Of a stretch of DNA of 64,000 bases, positions 22,138-29,077 are shown piece by piece. The DNA is from Saltatorellus ferox (GTDB lineage: Bacteria; Planctomycetota; UBA1135; GCA-002686595), in contig CP036434.1 in assembly GCA_007751475.1 (NCBI GenBank), positions 7,259,524-7,323,523 on the forward strand, in the 5' to 3' direction. The stretch's first letter is position 1. The number at the start of each line of letters is the position of its first letter. Below the pieces are notes generated by a model that saw only the letters and a program-made list of their open reading frames with translations, was not told where the DNA came from and ran no database searches. Position numbers and translations under genes: made by a program.

Positions 22138-22208
22138 AGCACCAGGTTGGCGCCGAAGTTCGCCTCCGAAAAGCGCGGGGTCGTGAGACGCCAGTGGTCG
22201 GGCTCGAG
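22138..22208 (-). pseudogene. Aldo/keto reductase, C-terminal-side fragment
   Basis: The minus strand reads EPDHWRLTTPRFSEANFGAN, which matches the aldo/keto reductase segment usually seen as DDWRRxxPRFxxENFxxN. It directly continues the segment encoded at 23771-23885 if the mobile elements between them are removed. Similarity is lost after about 22138, near the end of the AlgX-like gene, so the gene is also truncated at its 3' end. Confidence 0.6.
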
Positions 22209-22287
22209 AGTTCCGTCCAAGGTTCGGCAACGCAGCTACGGAGCGAAACAGGCGAAACTAATGCGACGATCTTTTGATTCTGGGCAC
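22209..22287 (-). repeat. Half copy of MITE A
   Basis: Reverse complement of the first 79 bp of the complete MITE A at 23526, with a few mismatches. Its terminal-repeat end touches the TA at 22288-22289 next to IS630; its inner end, near the middle of the element, abuts the aldo/keto reductase fragment. Confidence 0.75.
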
Positions 22288-22289
22288 TA

Positions 22290-23523
22290 GTACCCTGCGG
22301 CAAAAGTTCGTCGAATTAGTTTTACAGTGCCGCTACTTGGCCTTGCTGCCGCGTTTCGCCTTCTCGGCGCGGAGCGCGCCAACCTTCGCGGTGTAGCGCT
22401 TCAGGCTGTCGAGGATCTGGTCAGCTGTCTTCTTCCAAACGAATGGTCTGGGATCCGAGTTGTGATCATCGAGAAATACGCGGATGTCCTTCTCGAGCGC
22501 AGTGACGGACTGGTGATTGCCTCGCTTCGTCACGCGGCGTTCGACGATCGAGAAGAAGCTCTCCACGAGATTGAGCCATGACGAGCTTGTCGGGGTGAAG
22601 TGCATGTGGAAGCGCGGGTGACGCAGGAGCCATCGCTTGACCTCAGGGGTCTTGTGCGTGGCGTAGTTGTCCAAGACGAGGTGGAGCTCCAGGTCCGCTG
22701 GAACGGCGCTGTCGATCTCGCCGAGGAACCTGATGAACTCGCTGGCACGGTGCCGCCTGAAGGTCTTACCAATGACCCGTCCCGTTGCGATATCAAGGGC
22801 GGCGAAGAGTGAAGTCGTCCCGTTGCGTGAGTAGGTGGCAGTGCGGCGATCGGGATGCGTCGGCTGCATCGGAAGCAGCGGCTGAGAGCGCTCTAGGGCC
22901 TGCATTTGCGACTTCTCGTCGACACAGAGGACCAGTGCGTTGTCCGGTGGCGACATGTACAGCCCGACGACATCGCGGACCTTCTCAACGAAATATGGGT
23001 CCTTCGACAGAGAGAAACTCTCCGTACGATGAGGCTGCAACCCGAACGCACGCCAGACCCTCTGCACCGCTGTTGGCGAAACTCCGAGCTGCTCAGCGAG
23101 CATCCTGGAGGACCAATGCGTTGCGGCCTTCGGGTCCTTGTGCAGGGTGGTGTCGACGATCTTTTCAACGTCGCGATCCGACACCGAGCGCGGCCTGCCA
23201 CTGCGGAAGTCGTCCGAGAGGCCGTCGAGCCGAGAGTCAATGAAGCGTTTCCGCCACTTGCCGACGGTTTGATTCGTGATGCCCAGCCGCTCGGCTACCT
23301 GGATGTTCTCCAACCCTTTGCCACACTCGAGGATGATGCGCGCGCGCTCCGCAACCACAACGCCGACGTTCCTCCTTCGCGCCAGTCGCTGAAGCTCCGC
23401 CTTCTCCTCGGTCGTCAACACCAGTTCCGCCTTCGGTCGTCCCATTGTTCGTGCCATGCTCGCACATACGCATCGGCCTTGAAACGGTGAAAACTATTTC
23501 GACGAACTTTTGCCGCAGGGCAC
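22290..23523 (-). mobile_element. IS630-family insertion sequence
   Basis: A 1234-bp element with inverted terminal repeats of about 36 bp (22290-22326 and 23487-23523) starting GTACCCTGCGGC and GTGCCCTGCGGC. It is flanked by TA on both sides (22288-22289 and 23524-23525), the duplicated TA target of this family. It encodes one intact DDE transposase, so it may be active. Confidence 0.9.
22333..23457 (-). CDS. IS630-family transposase
   Basis: A 374-residue transposase. The N-terminal part has helix-turn-helix motifs (NIQVAERLGITNQTVGKWRK and a second one near residue 115). The DDE catalytic triad is visible as Asp180 in LCVDEKSQ, Asp263 in LVLDNYATHK and Glu299 in WLNLVESFFS, with the usual family spacing. 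It appears full length and undamaged. It lies wholly inside the terminal repeats and probably also acts on the related MITE A, which has similar ends. Confidence 0.95.
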   Translation of the reverse strand: MARTMGRPKAELVLTTEEKAELQRLARRRNVGVVVAERARIILECGKGLENIQVAERLGITNQTVGKWRKRFIDSRLDGLSDDFRSGRPRSVSDRDVEKIVDTTLHKDPKAATHWSSRMLAEQLGVSPTAVQRVWRAFGLQPHRTESFSLSKDPYFVEKVRDVVGLYMSPPDNALVLCVDEKSQMQALERSQPLLPMQPTHPDRRTATYSRNGTTSLFAALDIATGRVIGKTFRRHRASEFIRFLGEIDSAVPADLELHLVLDNYATHKTPEVKRWLLRHPRFHMHFTPTSSSWLNLVESFFSIVERRVTKRGNHQSVTALEKDIRVFLDDHNSDPRPFVWKKTADQILDSLKRYTAKVGALRAEKAKRGSKAK

Positions 23524-23525
23524 TA

Positions 23526-23687
23526 GTGCCCTGAATCAGAAGTTCGTCGCATTAGTTTCGCCTGTTTCGCTCCGTAGCTGCGTTGCCGAACCTTGGACGG
23601 AACTACTGCTACGCACTGCGGTTCGGACGCCTTGCTACGAAACGAAACAGACTAAAACTAATGCGACGAACTTCTGATTCAGGGCAC
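23526..23687. repeat. MITE A, complete copy
   Basis: A 162-bp non-coding element with terminal inverted repeats of about 35 bp beginning GTGCCCTGAATCAGAAG, flanked by TA (23524-23525 and 23688-23689). The first 8 bases, and the block AAGTTCGTCG(C/A)ATTAGTTT further in, match the ends of the neighbouring IS630 element, so that transposase could mobilise it. Confidence 0.85.
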
Positions 23688-23689
23688 TA

Positions 23690-23770
23690 GGAGTCTGCGC
23701 CACAGAATGCGATTCCGCGAGCACCGCCAGGATCCGCGCTCGCGGCGTTGCGCCAAACCCCAATGGCATC
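23690..23770 (+). repeat. Half copy of MITE B
   Basis: 81 bp matching the reverse complement of 55738-55817, half of the complete MITE B in the right part of the window. Its terminal end (GGAGTCTGCGCC) shares the TA at 23688-23689 with MITE A; its inner end abuts the aldo/keto reductase fragment. Confidence 0.75.
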
Positions 23771-23885
23771 AAAGTCGGCGCGGCTCTTGATCGCGCCCGT
23801 GAGGAAGCCGCGGCCGAGAGGACTGTAGGGAACGGGGCCGATGCCGACCTTGCGGCACGTCGGCAGGATCTCGTCCTCAGACGCT
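23771..23885 (-). pseudogene. Aldo/keto reductase, internal fragment
   Basis: The minus strand reads EDEILPTCRKVGIGPVPYSP followed by LGRGFLTGAIKSRADF, the conserved block before strand 7 of the aldo/keto reductase barrel (usual form GIGFVAYSPLGRGFLTG). The N-terminal two thirds of the enzyme are missing upstream, and the rest is cut off by the MITE/IS stack. A non-functional remnant. Confidence 0.75.
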
Positions 23886-24108
23886 GCGTATCGGGTGGGC
23901 GATCGGACGCCACGGGGGGCCCGGGAGCGCGTTACATTTCGATAACGATTCGACACCTCCGGGCAAAAAAGTGTCCGCCGGAGCCCCGCGAGGCTCCGAT
24001 CGGAGTACGATTGGAGTGTTGGGTGCCCAAAAGAAGGGGCCTGACCCCTGTTTCGGCCCCCTCAGAAGCATCTCCGGGTCGACCTACCCTCCAATCACAC
24101 TCCAAGCC

Positions 24109-24360
24109 GTGCGCGAGTCGAAAGTCACCGTCAAGATCCCCCGTCCGCTGTATCGCAAGATCCAGCTGGTCGTCGAGGGCTCCGGATTCAGCTCCCCCAC
24201 GGACTTCATCGTCTTCGTTCTCCGGGACCTGATGGGCGATTCGCCCTCCGCCAAGGTCGATCCGGAGGCGGGTGTCGTGCCCGAGAGCGAGGCCAGGGAG
24301 TTCACCCAGGCCGAACTCGACGACGTCCGGCGGAAGCTGGAGAACCTCGGTTACCTGTGA
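24109..24360 (+). CDS. Small ribbon-helix-helix-like protein
   Basis: An 83-residue protein read from GTG 24109. SKVTVKIPRPLYRKIQ and GFSSPTDFIVFVLRDLM have the strand-helix-helix pattern of CopG/Arc-type DNA-binding or antitoxin-like proteins, and the C-terminus ends RRKLENLGYL. The longer frame starting at 23971 is rejected because its extra N-terminus is Cys/Pro/Gly-rich and lies in a spacer. It precedes the sulfatase-like gene by 137 bp and could regulate the sulfate-activation cluster; this is context inference only. Confidence 0.65.
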   Translation: MRESKVTVKIPRPLYRKIQLVVEGSGFSSPTDFIVFVLRDLMGDSPSAKVDPEAGVVPESEAREFTQAELDDVRRKLENLGYL

Positions 24361-24497
24361 GGGGCTGACCCGAAACCCGGCCTGACCTCCGGGAGGGCCC
24401 GCAGAAAGAGCCCACTTCCTTGTTCACCTCGGGCGCGATGCCGTCCGAGGAGCCACTAGAGACCCGACCCACGACTCCCTGCCCCGACTTCCACACC

Positions 24498-25463
24498 ATG
24501 GGACTGTTCGACAAGTTCAAGAAGAAGCCCGTCGCCCCGGCTGGCCCGCGCCCCCGGCTTCCCATGCGACCCGGGATGGTCCAGAAGCCCGACCCCCAGG
24601 GTGAGAATCACCTCGTGATCATCATCCTCGACTCATGCCGCTACGACGCCTTCATGGCGGCCGAGACGAAGACGATCGCCAAGCTCTCGGGCGGCAAGGT
24701 CGAGAAGCGCTACACCTACGCCTCGTGGACGGCGCCCTCCCACTACAACCTCCTCACCGGGCTCCTGCCGCACACCTCCCCGGAGAACGTGTACGCGTCG
24801 GAGTACTACAAGGAGGACTTCTACAACTACAACAAGCGCCTCGGATCCAAGGGCACCGACATCGACTTCGGCGCCATGGTCCCCGGCCTCTGGCTGCCCG
24901 GCTTCCTCCAGTCGAAGATGGGCTACGACACGCACGCGCGCGTCTCGCTCCCCGTGCTGAACCCGAAGACCGGCATCAACCGCGCCTTCGACTCGTTCCA
25001 GCTCATGGACAGCCACAACGACATGGCCGCCATCCTGCCGACCATGAAGTTCGACGGCCCGCGGCCGCACTTCTACCTGCTCAACGTCGGTGAGACGCAC
25101 TATCCCTACGCGAAGCCGAACGAGGACTCGTCCATGTGGCCGCGGATCAGCGGCGTGAACGGCGTCTTCCGCAAGATGAACGATCAGATCGCGGAGAAGG
25201 AAGGTGTCGAGGAGAAGTTCAAGGAGGACTTCCAGTTCTTCGACCAGGACAAGCTCGATCAGCTGAAGGAGCGCCAGATCGACACGGTGCGCTACCTCGA
25301 CTCGGTGTTCGAGCAGCTCTACGACATGGTCCCGAAGAACACCCACATCATCGTGACCGCCGACCACGGCGAACTCTTCGGGGAAGCGGGCTACTTCGGC
25401 CACGGCCCGATCATGCACGAGAAGTGCTTCGAGGTTCCCTACCTCGAAGGGATGATCCGCTAG
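24498..25463 (+). CDS. Sulfatase-like / alkaline phosphatase superfamily protein without formylglycine cysteine
   Basis: A 321-residue protein of the alkaline phosphatase superfamily. The metal-binding aspartate is in IIILDSCRYDAF, the second metal site in TADHGELFGEAGYFGHG. The nucleophile region reads SWTAPSHYNLLTG: where formylglycine sulfatases have C-x-P-S-R, this has T-x-P-S-H. A threonine nucleophile, as in phosphohydrolases and phosphotransferases of the superfamily, is therefore more likely than an FGly sulfatase. ATG 24498 is chosen because MGLFDKFKKKP begins the conserved part. No signal peptide is seen. It is followed by cysC after 28 bp, so its substrate may belong to PAPS or sulfated-polymer metabolism. 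Confidence 0.75.
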   Translation: MGLFDKFKKKPVAPAGPRPRLPMRPGMVQKPDPQGENHLVIIILDSCRYDAFMAAETKTIAKLSGGKVEKRYTYASWTAPSHYNLLTGLLPHTSPENVYASEYYKEDFYNYNKRLGSKGTDIDFGAMVPGLWLPGFLQSKMGYDTHARVSLPVLNPKTGINRAFDSFQLMDSHNDMAAILPTMKFDGPRPHFYLLNVGETHYPYAKPNEDSSMWPRISGVNGVFRKMNDQIAEKEGVEEKFKEDFQFFDQDKLDQLKERQIDTVRYLDSVFEQLYDMVPKNTHIIVTADHGELFGEAGYFGHGPIMHEKCFEVPYLEGMIR

Positions 25464-25491
25464 TCGCCGCCGCCTTCGAGACCCACGCGTC

Positions 25492-26076
25492 ATGTTCCCC
25501 AAAGCGAAGGTAGCCGGTCCCGGCGGTGGCTCGGCGAAAGGCTGTGTGCTCTGGTTCACCGGTCTTTCCGGAGCCGGCAAGTCCACGCTGGCGGCGCGGC
25601 TCTCCGAGATGGTCCAGGCGCGCGAGCACTTCGTCGAGGTCCTCGACGGGGACCTCGTGCGCCAGCACCTCTCCCAGGGCCTCGGCTTCACCAAGGAAGA
25701 CCGGGACATGAACGTCCGGCGCATCGGATTCGTCGCGAGGCTACTCGCCCACAACGGCTGCTGCGCCATCACCGCCGCGATCTCCCCCTACCGATGCGTC
25801 CGCGACGAGGTCCGCGCCATGGTGGACCCCGCGCGCGCCGAGTTCATCGAGGTCTTCGTGAACGCGCCGCTCTCCGTCGTGGAAGAGCGCGATACGAAGG
25901 GTCTTTACAAGAAGGCCCGCGCGGGCCTGATCAAGAATTTCACGGGCGTCAGCGACCCCTACGAGGTGCCCAAGAACCCCGAGGTCGTCGTCCATACCGG
26001 CGACGAAACCGTGGAGGAGTCCGCCGCCAAGGTGCTCGACTTCCTCCATCGACGCGGCCTCCTCGCCGACCAGTAA
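25492..26076 (+). CDS. cysC: Adenylyl-sulfate kinase
   Basis: A 194-residue APS kinase that phosphorylates adenylyl sulfate to PAPS with ATP. The Walker A motif is GLSGAGKS at about residues 25-32; LDGDLVRQHLSQGLGF, ISPYRCVRDEVR and the KGLYKKARAGLIKNFTGV substrate loop are all present. It is stand-alone, yet a second complete CysC domain is fused to CysN two genes downstream, so the cluster encodes two APS kinases. Spacing to the sulfatase-like gene (28 bp) and cysD (31 bp) suggests one operon. Confidence 0.95.
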   Translation: MFPKAKVAGPGGGSAKGCVLWFTGLSGAGKSTLAARLSEMVQAREHFVEVLDGDLVRQHLSQGLGFTKEDRDMNVRRIGFVARLLAHNGCCAITAAISPYRCVRDEVRAMVDPARAEFIEVFVNAPLSVVEERDTKGLYKKARAGLIKNFTGVSDPYEVPKNPEVVVHTGDETVEESAAKVLDFLHRRGLLADQ

Positions 26077-26107
26077 ACCTGTTTCCCACTCTCCGATCCG
26101 TCCCGCC

Positions 26108-27007
26108 ATGTCATTGACCCATCTCGAGCGCCTCGAGGCCGAGAGCATCCGCATCATCCGCGAGGTTGCGGCCGAGTGCGAGAATCCGGTGATGCTCTAC
26201 TCCATCGGCAAGGACAGCGCCGTCATGCTGCACCTTGCGCTGAAGGCCTTCGCTCCCGGCAAGCTCCCGTTCCCCCTCCTTCACGTCGACACGACCTGGA
26301 AGTTCAGGGAGATGATCGCCTTCCGCGACAACCTCGCGAAGGAGCACGGTTTCGACCTGATCGTCCACACGAACCAGGAGGGCGTCGCCCAGGGCGTCAA
26401 CCCCTTCAGCCATGGCTCGGCGGTCCACACGGACATCATGAAGACCCAGGCGCTCAAGCAGGCGCTCAACAAGGGCCAGTACGACGCGGCCTTCGGGGGC
26501 GCCCGCCGTGACGAGGAGAAGTCTCGCGCCAAGGAGCGCGTCTTCTCGTTCCGCTCGGCCCAGCACCGCTGGGATCCGAAGCGCCAGCGCCCCGAGCTCT
26601 GGAGCACGTTCAACACGCGCACCAACAAGGGCGAGAGCCTGCGCGTGTTCCCGCTCTCCGACTGGACCGAGCTGGACATCTGGCAGTACATCCACCTGAA
26701 AGGGATTCCCGTGGTGCCGCTGTACCTCGCGAAGGAACGCCCTGTGGTCGAGCGCGACGGCGTCCTCATCATGGTGGACGACGATCGCATGCCGCTGGAG
26801 CCGGGTGAGACCCCGATGATGAAGAGCGTTCGCTTCCGGACCCTCGGCTGCTACCCCCTGACGGGCGCGGTGGAGAGCGAGGCGACGACCCTGACCCAGG
26901 TGATCGAGGAGATGCTCCTCACCGTGAACTCCGAGCGCGAGGGCCGCATCATCGACTTCGACTCCGCCGCCTCGATGGAGAAGAAGAAACAGGAGGGCTA
27001 CTTCTAA
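26108..27007 (+). CDS. cysD: Sulfate adenylyltransferase subunit 2
   Basis: A 299-residue CysD, the catalytic subunit of ATP sulfurylase, which forms adenylyl sulfate from ATP and sulfate. The PP-loop is SIGKDSAVMLHLA at about residues 32-44; FGGARRDEEKSRAKERVFSF, the QRPELW segment and the C-terminal RIIDFDSAASMEKKKQEGYF are hallmarks. Full length. Its stop overlaps the cysNC start by one base (TAATG), which fits the obligate CysD-CysN complex. Confidence 0.97.
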   Translation: MSLTHLERLEAESIRIIREVAAECENPVMLYSIGKDSAVMLHLALKAFAPGKLPFPLLHVDTTWKFREMIAFRDNLAKEHGFDLIVHTNQEGVAQGVNPFSHGSAVHTDIMKTQALKQALNKGQYDAAFGGARRDEEKSRAKERVFSFRSAQHRWDPKRQRPELWSTFNTRTNKGESLRVFPLSDWTELDIWQYIHLKGIPVVPLYLAKERPVVERDGVLIMVDDDRMPLEPGETPMMKSVRFRTLGCYPLTGAVESEATTLTQVIEEMLLTVNSEREGRIIDFDSAASMEKKKQEGYF

Positions 27008-28920
27008 TGGACCATTTCGAACAGATCAAAGCCGAGGGCATCGAGGCGTACCTCAAGGCCCACGAGCACAAAGAGCTTCTGCGCTTCATCACCTGCGGCA
27101 GCGTCGATGACGGCAAGAGCACGCTCATCGGGCGCCTGCTGTACGAGTCGAAGCTGATCTACGAGGACCAGCTCGCCGCCCTCGAGGCGGACTCCGCTCG
27201 CATGGGCACCCAGGGCGGGCGCCTCGATCTCGCGCTCCTCGTGGACGGCCTCGCCGCCGAGCGCGAGCAGGGCATCACGATCGACGTGGCCTACCGCTAC
27301 TTCTCCACGAAGGCGCGCAAGTTCATCGTCGCGGACACGCCTGGCCACGAGCAGTACACCCGCAACATGGTGACCGGCGCTTCCACCGCTGACGCCGCGA
27401 TCATCCTGCTCGATGCTCGCAAAGGCATCCTCACGCAGACGCGCCGGCACACCTACATCTGCTCGCTGCTCGGCATCCAGCACCTCGTGCTCGCCGTCAA
27501 CAAGATGGACCTCGTCGATTACAGCGAGGAGGTCTTCCTGAAGGCCCAGGCCGACTACCGGGAACTCGCGGCGAGCCTCGGCAACAGCCAGGTCACCTGC
27601 ATCCCGGTCTCCGCCCTGGAGGGCGACAACGTCACCAAGCCGAGCGATAAGCTCAGCTGGTACCAGGGGCGCACGCTCCTCGGCGAACTCGAAACGCTGA
27701 AGATCGGCGAGCTGGATTCGAAGCGAACGTTCCGCATGCCGGTCCAGTGGGTCAACCGCCCCAGCTCGGACTTCCGCGGCTTCTCGGGCTACATCTCCCG
27801 CGGCTCCGTGGGCATCGGCGACAAGCTCGCTGTCCTGCCCGCGGGCACGACCTCGTCCGTCAAGAGCATCCTGGGTCCCGACGGCGATCTGAAGACCGCC
27901 GTCGCGGGCCAGTCCGTCACGATCTGCCTGAACGATGAGGTCGACGCGAGCCGCGGCGACATCCTCGCCGACGCCGCGGACGAGCCGAAGGTCGCGGACC
28001 AGTTCCGCGCGACCATCGTCTGGATGCACGAGGAGCCGATGCTCCCCGGGCGCGAGTACGTCCTGAAGATCGGTGCCAAGAGCACCGCGGTCTCGATCGC
28101 CGAGCCCCGTCACAAGGTCAACGTCAACACGTTCGAGGAGCTGCCCGCGCGGACTCTCGAACTCAACGACATCGGCGTCTGCAACATCAACCTCGATCAG
28201 CCGATCGCGTTCGATGCGTACAAGGAGAACCGTCAGACGGGCGGCTTCATCATCATCGACCGGCTCACGAACGACACGGTCGGCGCGGGCATGCTGGACT
28301 TCGCTCTCTGGCGCTCGGAGAACGTCCAGTGGCAGAGCCTCGACGTCAACAAGCCCGCCCGGGCGCGCGCCAAGGGACAGAAGCCCTGCGTCGTCTGGTT
28401 CACGGGTCTATCCGGCTCCGGGAAGTCGACGATCGCCAACGTGCTGGAAACGAAGCTCCACGCCGCGGGCCGTCACACCTACCTCCTCGACGGCGACAAC
28501 GTGCGCCACGGCCTCAACAAGGACCTCGGCTTCACCGACGCGGACCGGGTGGAGAACATCCGCCGCGTCTCCGAGGTGGCCAAGCTGATGACGGACGCGG
28601 GACTGATCGTGCTGGTCTCGTTCATCTCACCGTTCCGCTCGGAGCGAGAGATGGCGCGGGAGGCGCTCGATACCCAGGAGTTCATCGAGGTCTACGTGGA
28701 CACGCCGATCGCCGAAACGGAGCGCCGTGACGTCAAGGGCCTCTACGCCAAGGCGCGCGCGGGCGAGATCAAGAACTTCACGGGCATTGACTCGCCCTAC
28801 GAAGCTCCGCTGTCGCCCGACGTCCACGTCAAGACGATGGAGTGCACGGTCGAGGACGCCGCGGACCAGATCATGGCCGAACTGAAGTCGAGGGGCCGCC
28901 TGGACGCGCGCGGAAGCTGA
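27007..28920 (+). CDS. cysNC: Sulfate adenylyltransferase subunit 1 fused to adenylyl-sulfate kinase
   Basis: A 637-residue CysN-CysC fusion (NodQ type). Residues 1-440 are an EF-Tu-like GTPase: P-loop SVDDGKSTLIGRL, DTPGHEQYTRNM, NKMDL. The C-terminal domain from about residue 455 is an APS kinase with Walker A GLSGSGKST at 467-475, LDGDNVRHGLNKDLGF and ISPFRSEREMAR. The GTPase drives adenylyl sulfate formation by CysD, and the kinase converts the product to PAPS. No PAPS reductase gene is nearby, so PAPS may serve sulfation as well as assimilation. A strong terminator follows. Confidence 0.96.
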   Translation: MDHFEQIKAEGIEAYLKAHEHKELLRFITCGSVDDGKSTLIGRLLYESKLIYEDQLAALEADSARMGTQGGRLDLALLVDGLAAEREQGITIDVAYRYFSTKARKFIVADTPGHEQYTRNMVTGASTADAAIILLDARKGILTQTRRHTYICSLLGIQHLVLAVNKMDLVDYSEEVFLKAQADYRELAASLGNSQVTCIPVSALEGDNVTKPSDKLSWYQGRTLLGELETLKIGELDSKRTFRMPVQWVNRPSSDFRGFSGYISRGSVGIGDKLAVLPAGTTSSVKSILGPDGDLKTAVAGQSVTICLNDEVDASRGDILADAADEPKVADQFRATIVWMHEEPMLPGREYVLKIGAKSTAVSIAEPRHKVNVNTFEELPARTLELNDIGVCNINLDQPIAFDAYKENRQTGGFIIIDRLTNDTVGAGMLDFALWRSENVQWQSLDVNKPARARAKGQKPCVVWFTGLSGSGKSTIANVLETKLHAAGRHTYLLDGDNVRHGLNKDLGFTDADRVENIRRVSEVAKLMTDAGLIVLVSFISPFRSEREMAREALDTQEFIEVYVDTPIAETERRDVKGLYAKARAGEIKNFTGIDSPYEAPLSPDVHVKTMECTVEDAADQIMAELKSRGRLDARGS

Positions 28921-28941
28921 GGCCCGTCCTCTGACGGACCG

Positions 28942-28983
28942 AAGGAAGCCGGCCTCCCACCTGCCGTGGGGGCCGGCTTCCTT
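28942..28983 (+). terminator. Strong intrinsic terminator after cysNC
   Basis: A perfect 13-bp outer stem (28942-28954 with 28971-28983) holds a nested 5-bp inner stem (28956-28960 with 28966-28970) and is followed by a short T stretch. It lies 21 bp after the cysNC stop and closes the sulfate-activation transcript. Confidence 0.85.
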
Positions 28984-29077
28984 TCCATGGCCAGGGGCCC
29001 GACCATGGTGAACGTGAGGACAGTGTCGCGACGTTTCCTTCTGAAACTTTCGGATTCGCTGCAAGATCGGAAGGCGC

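Noticed and set aside
20857..22230. 457-codon minus-strand frame opposite the second AlgX-like gene
   Set aside because: Shadow over most of its length. Only its first codons (22138-22208) matter; they belong to the aldo/keto reductase remnant.
22333..23457. IS630 transposase as a cargo or toxin gene
   Set aside because: The DDE triad, terminal repeats and TA flanks fit an ordinary insertion sequence.
24420..24497. Upstream extension of the sulfatase-like gene (start at 24420)
   Set aside because: The added 26 residues are Pro/Thr-rich without conservation; MGLFDKFKK at 24498 is a natural start.
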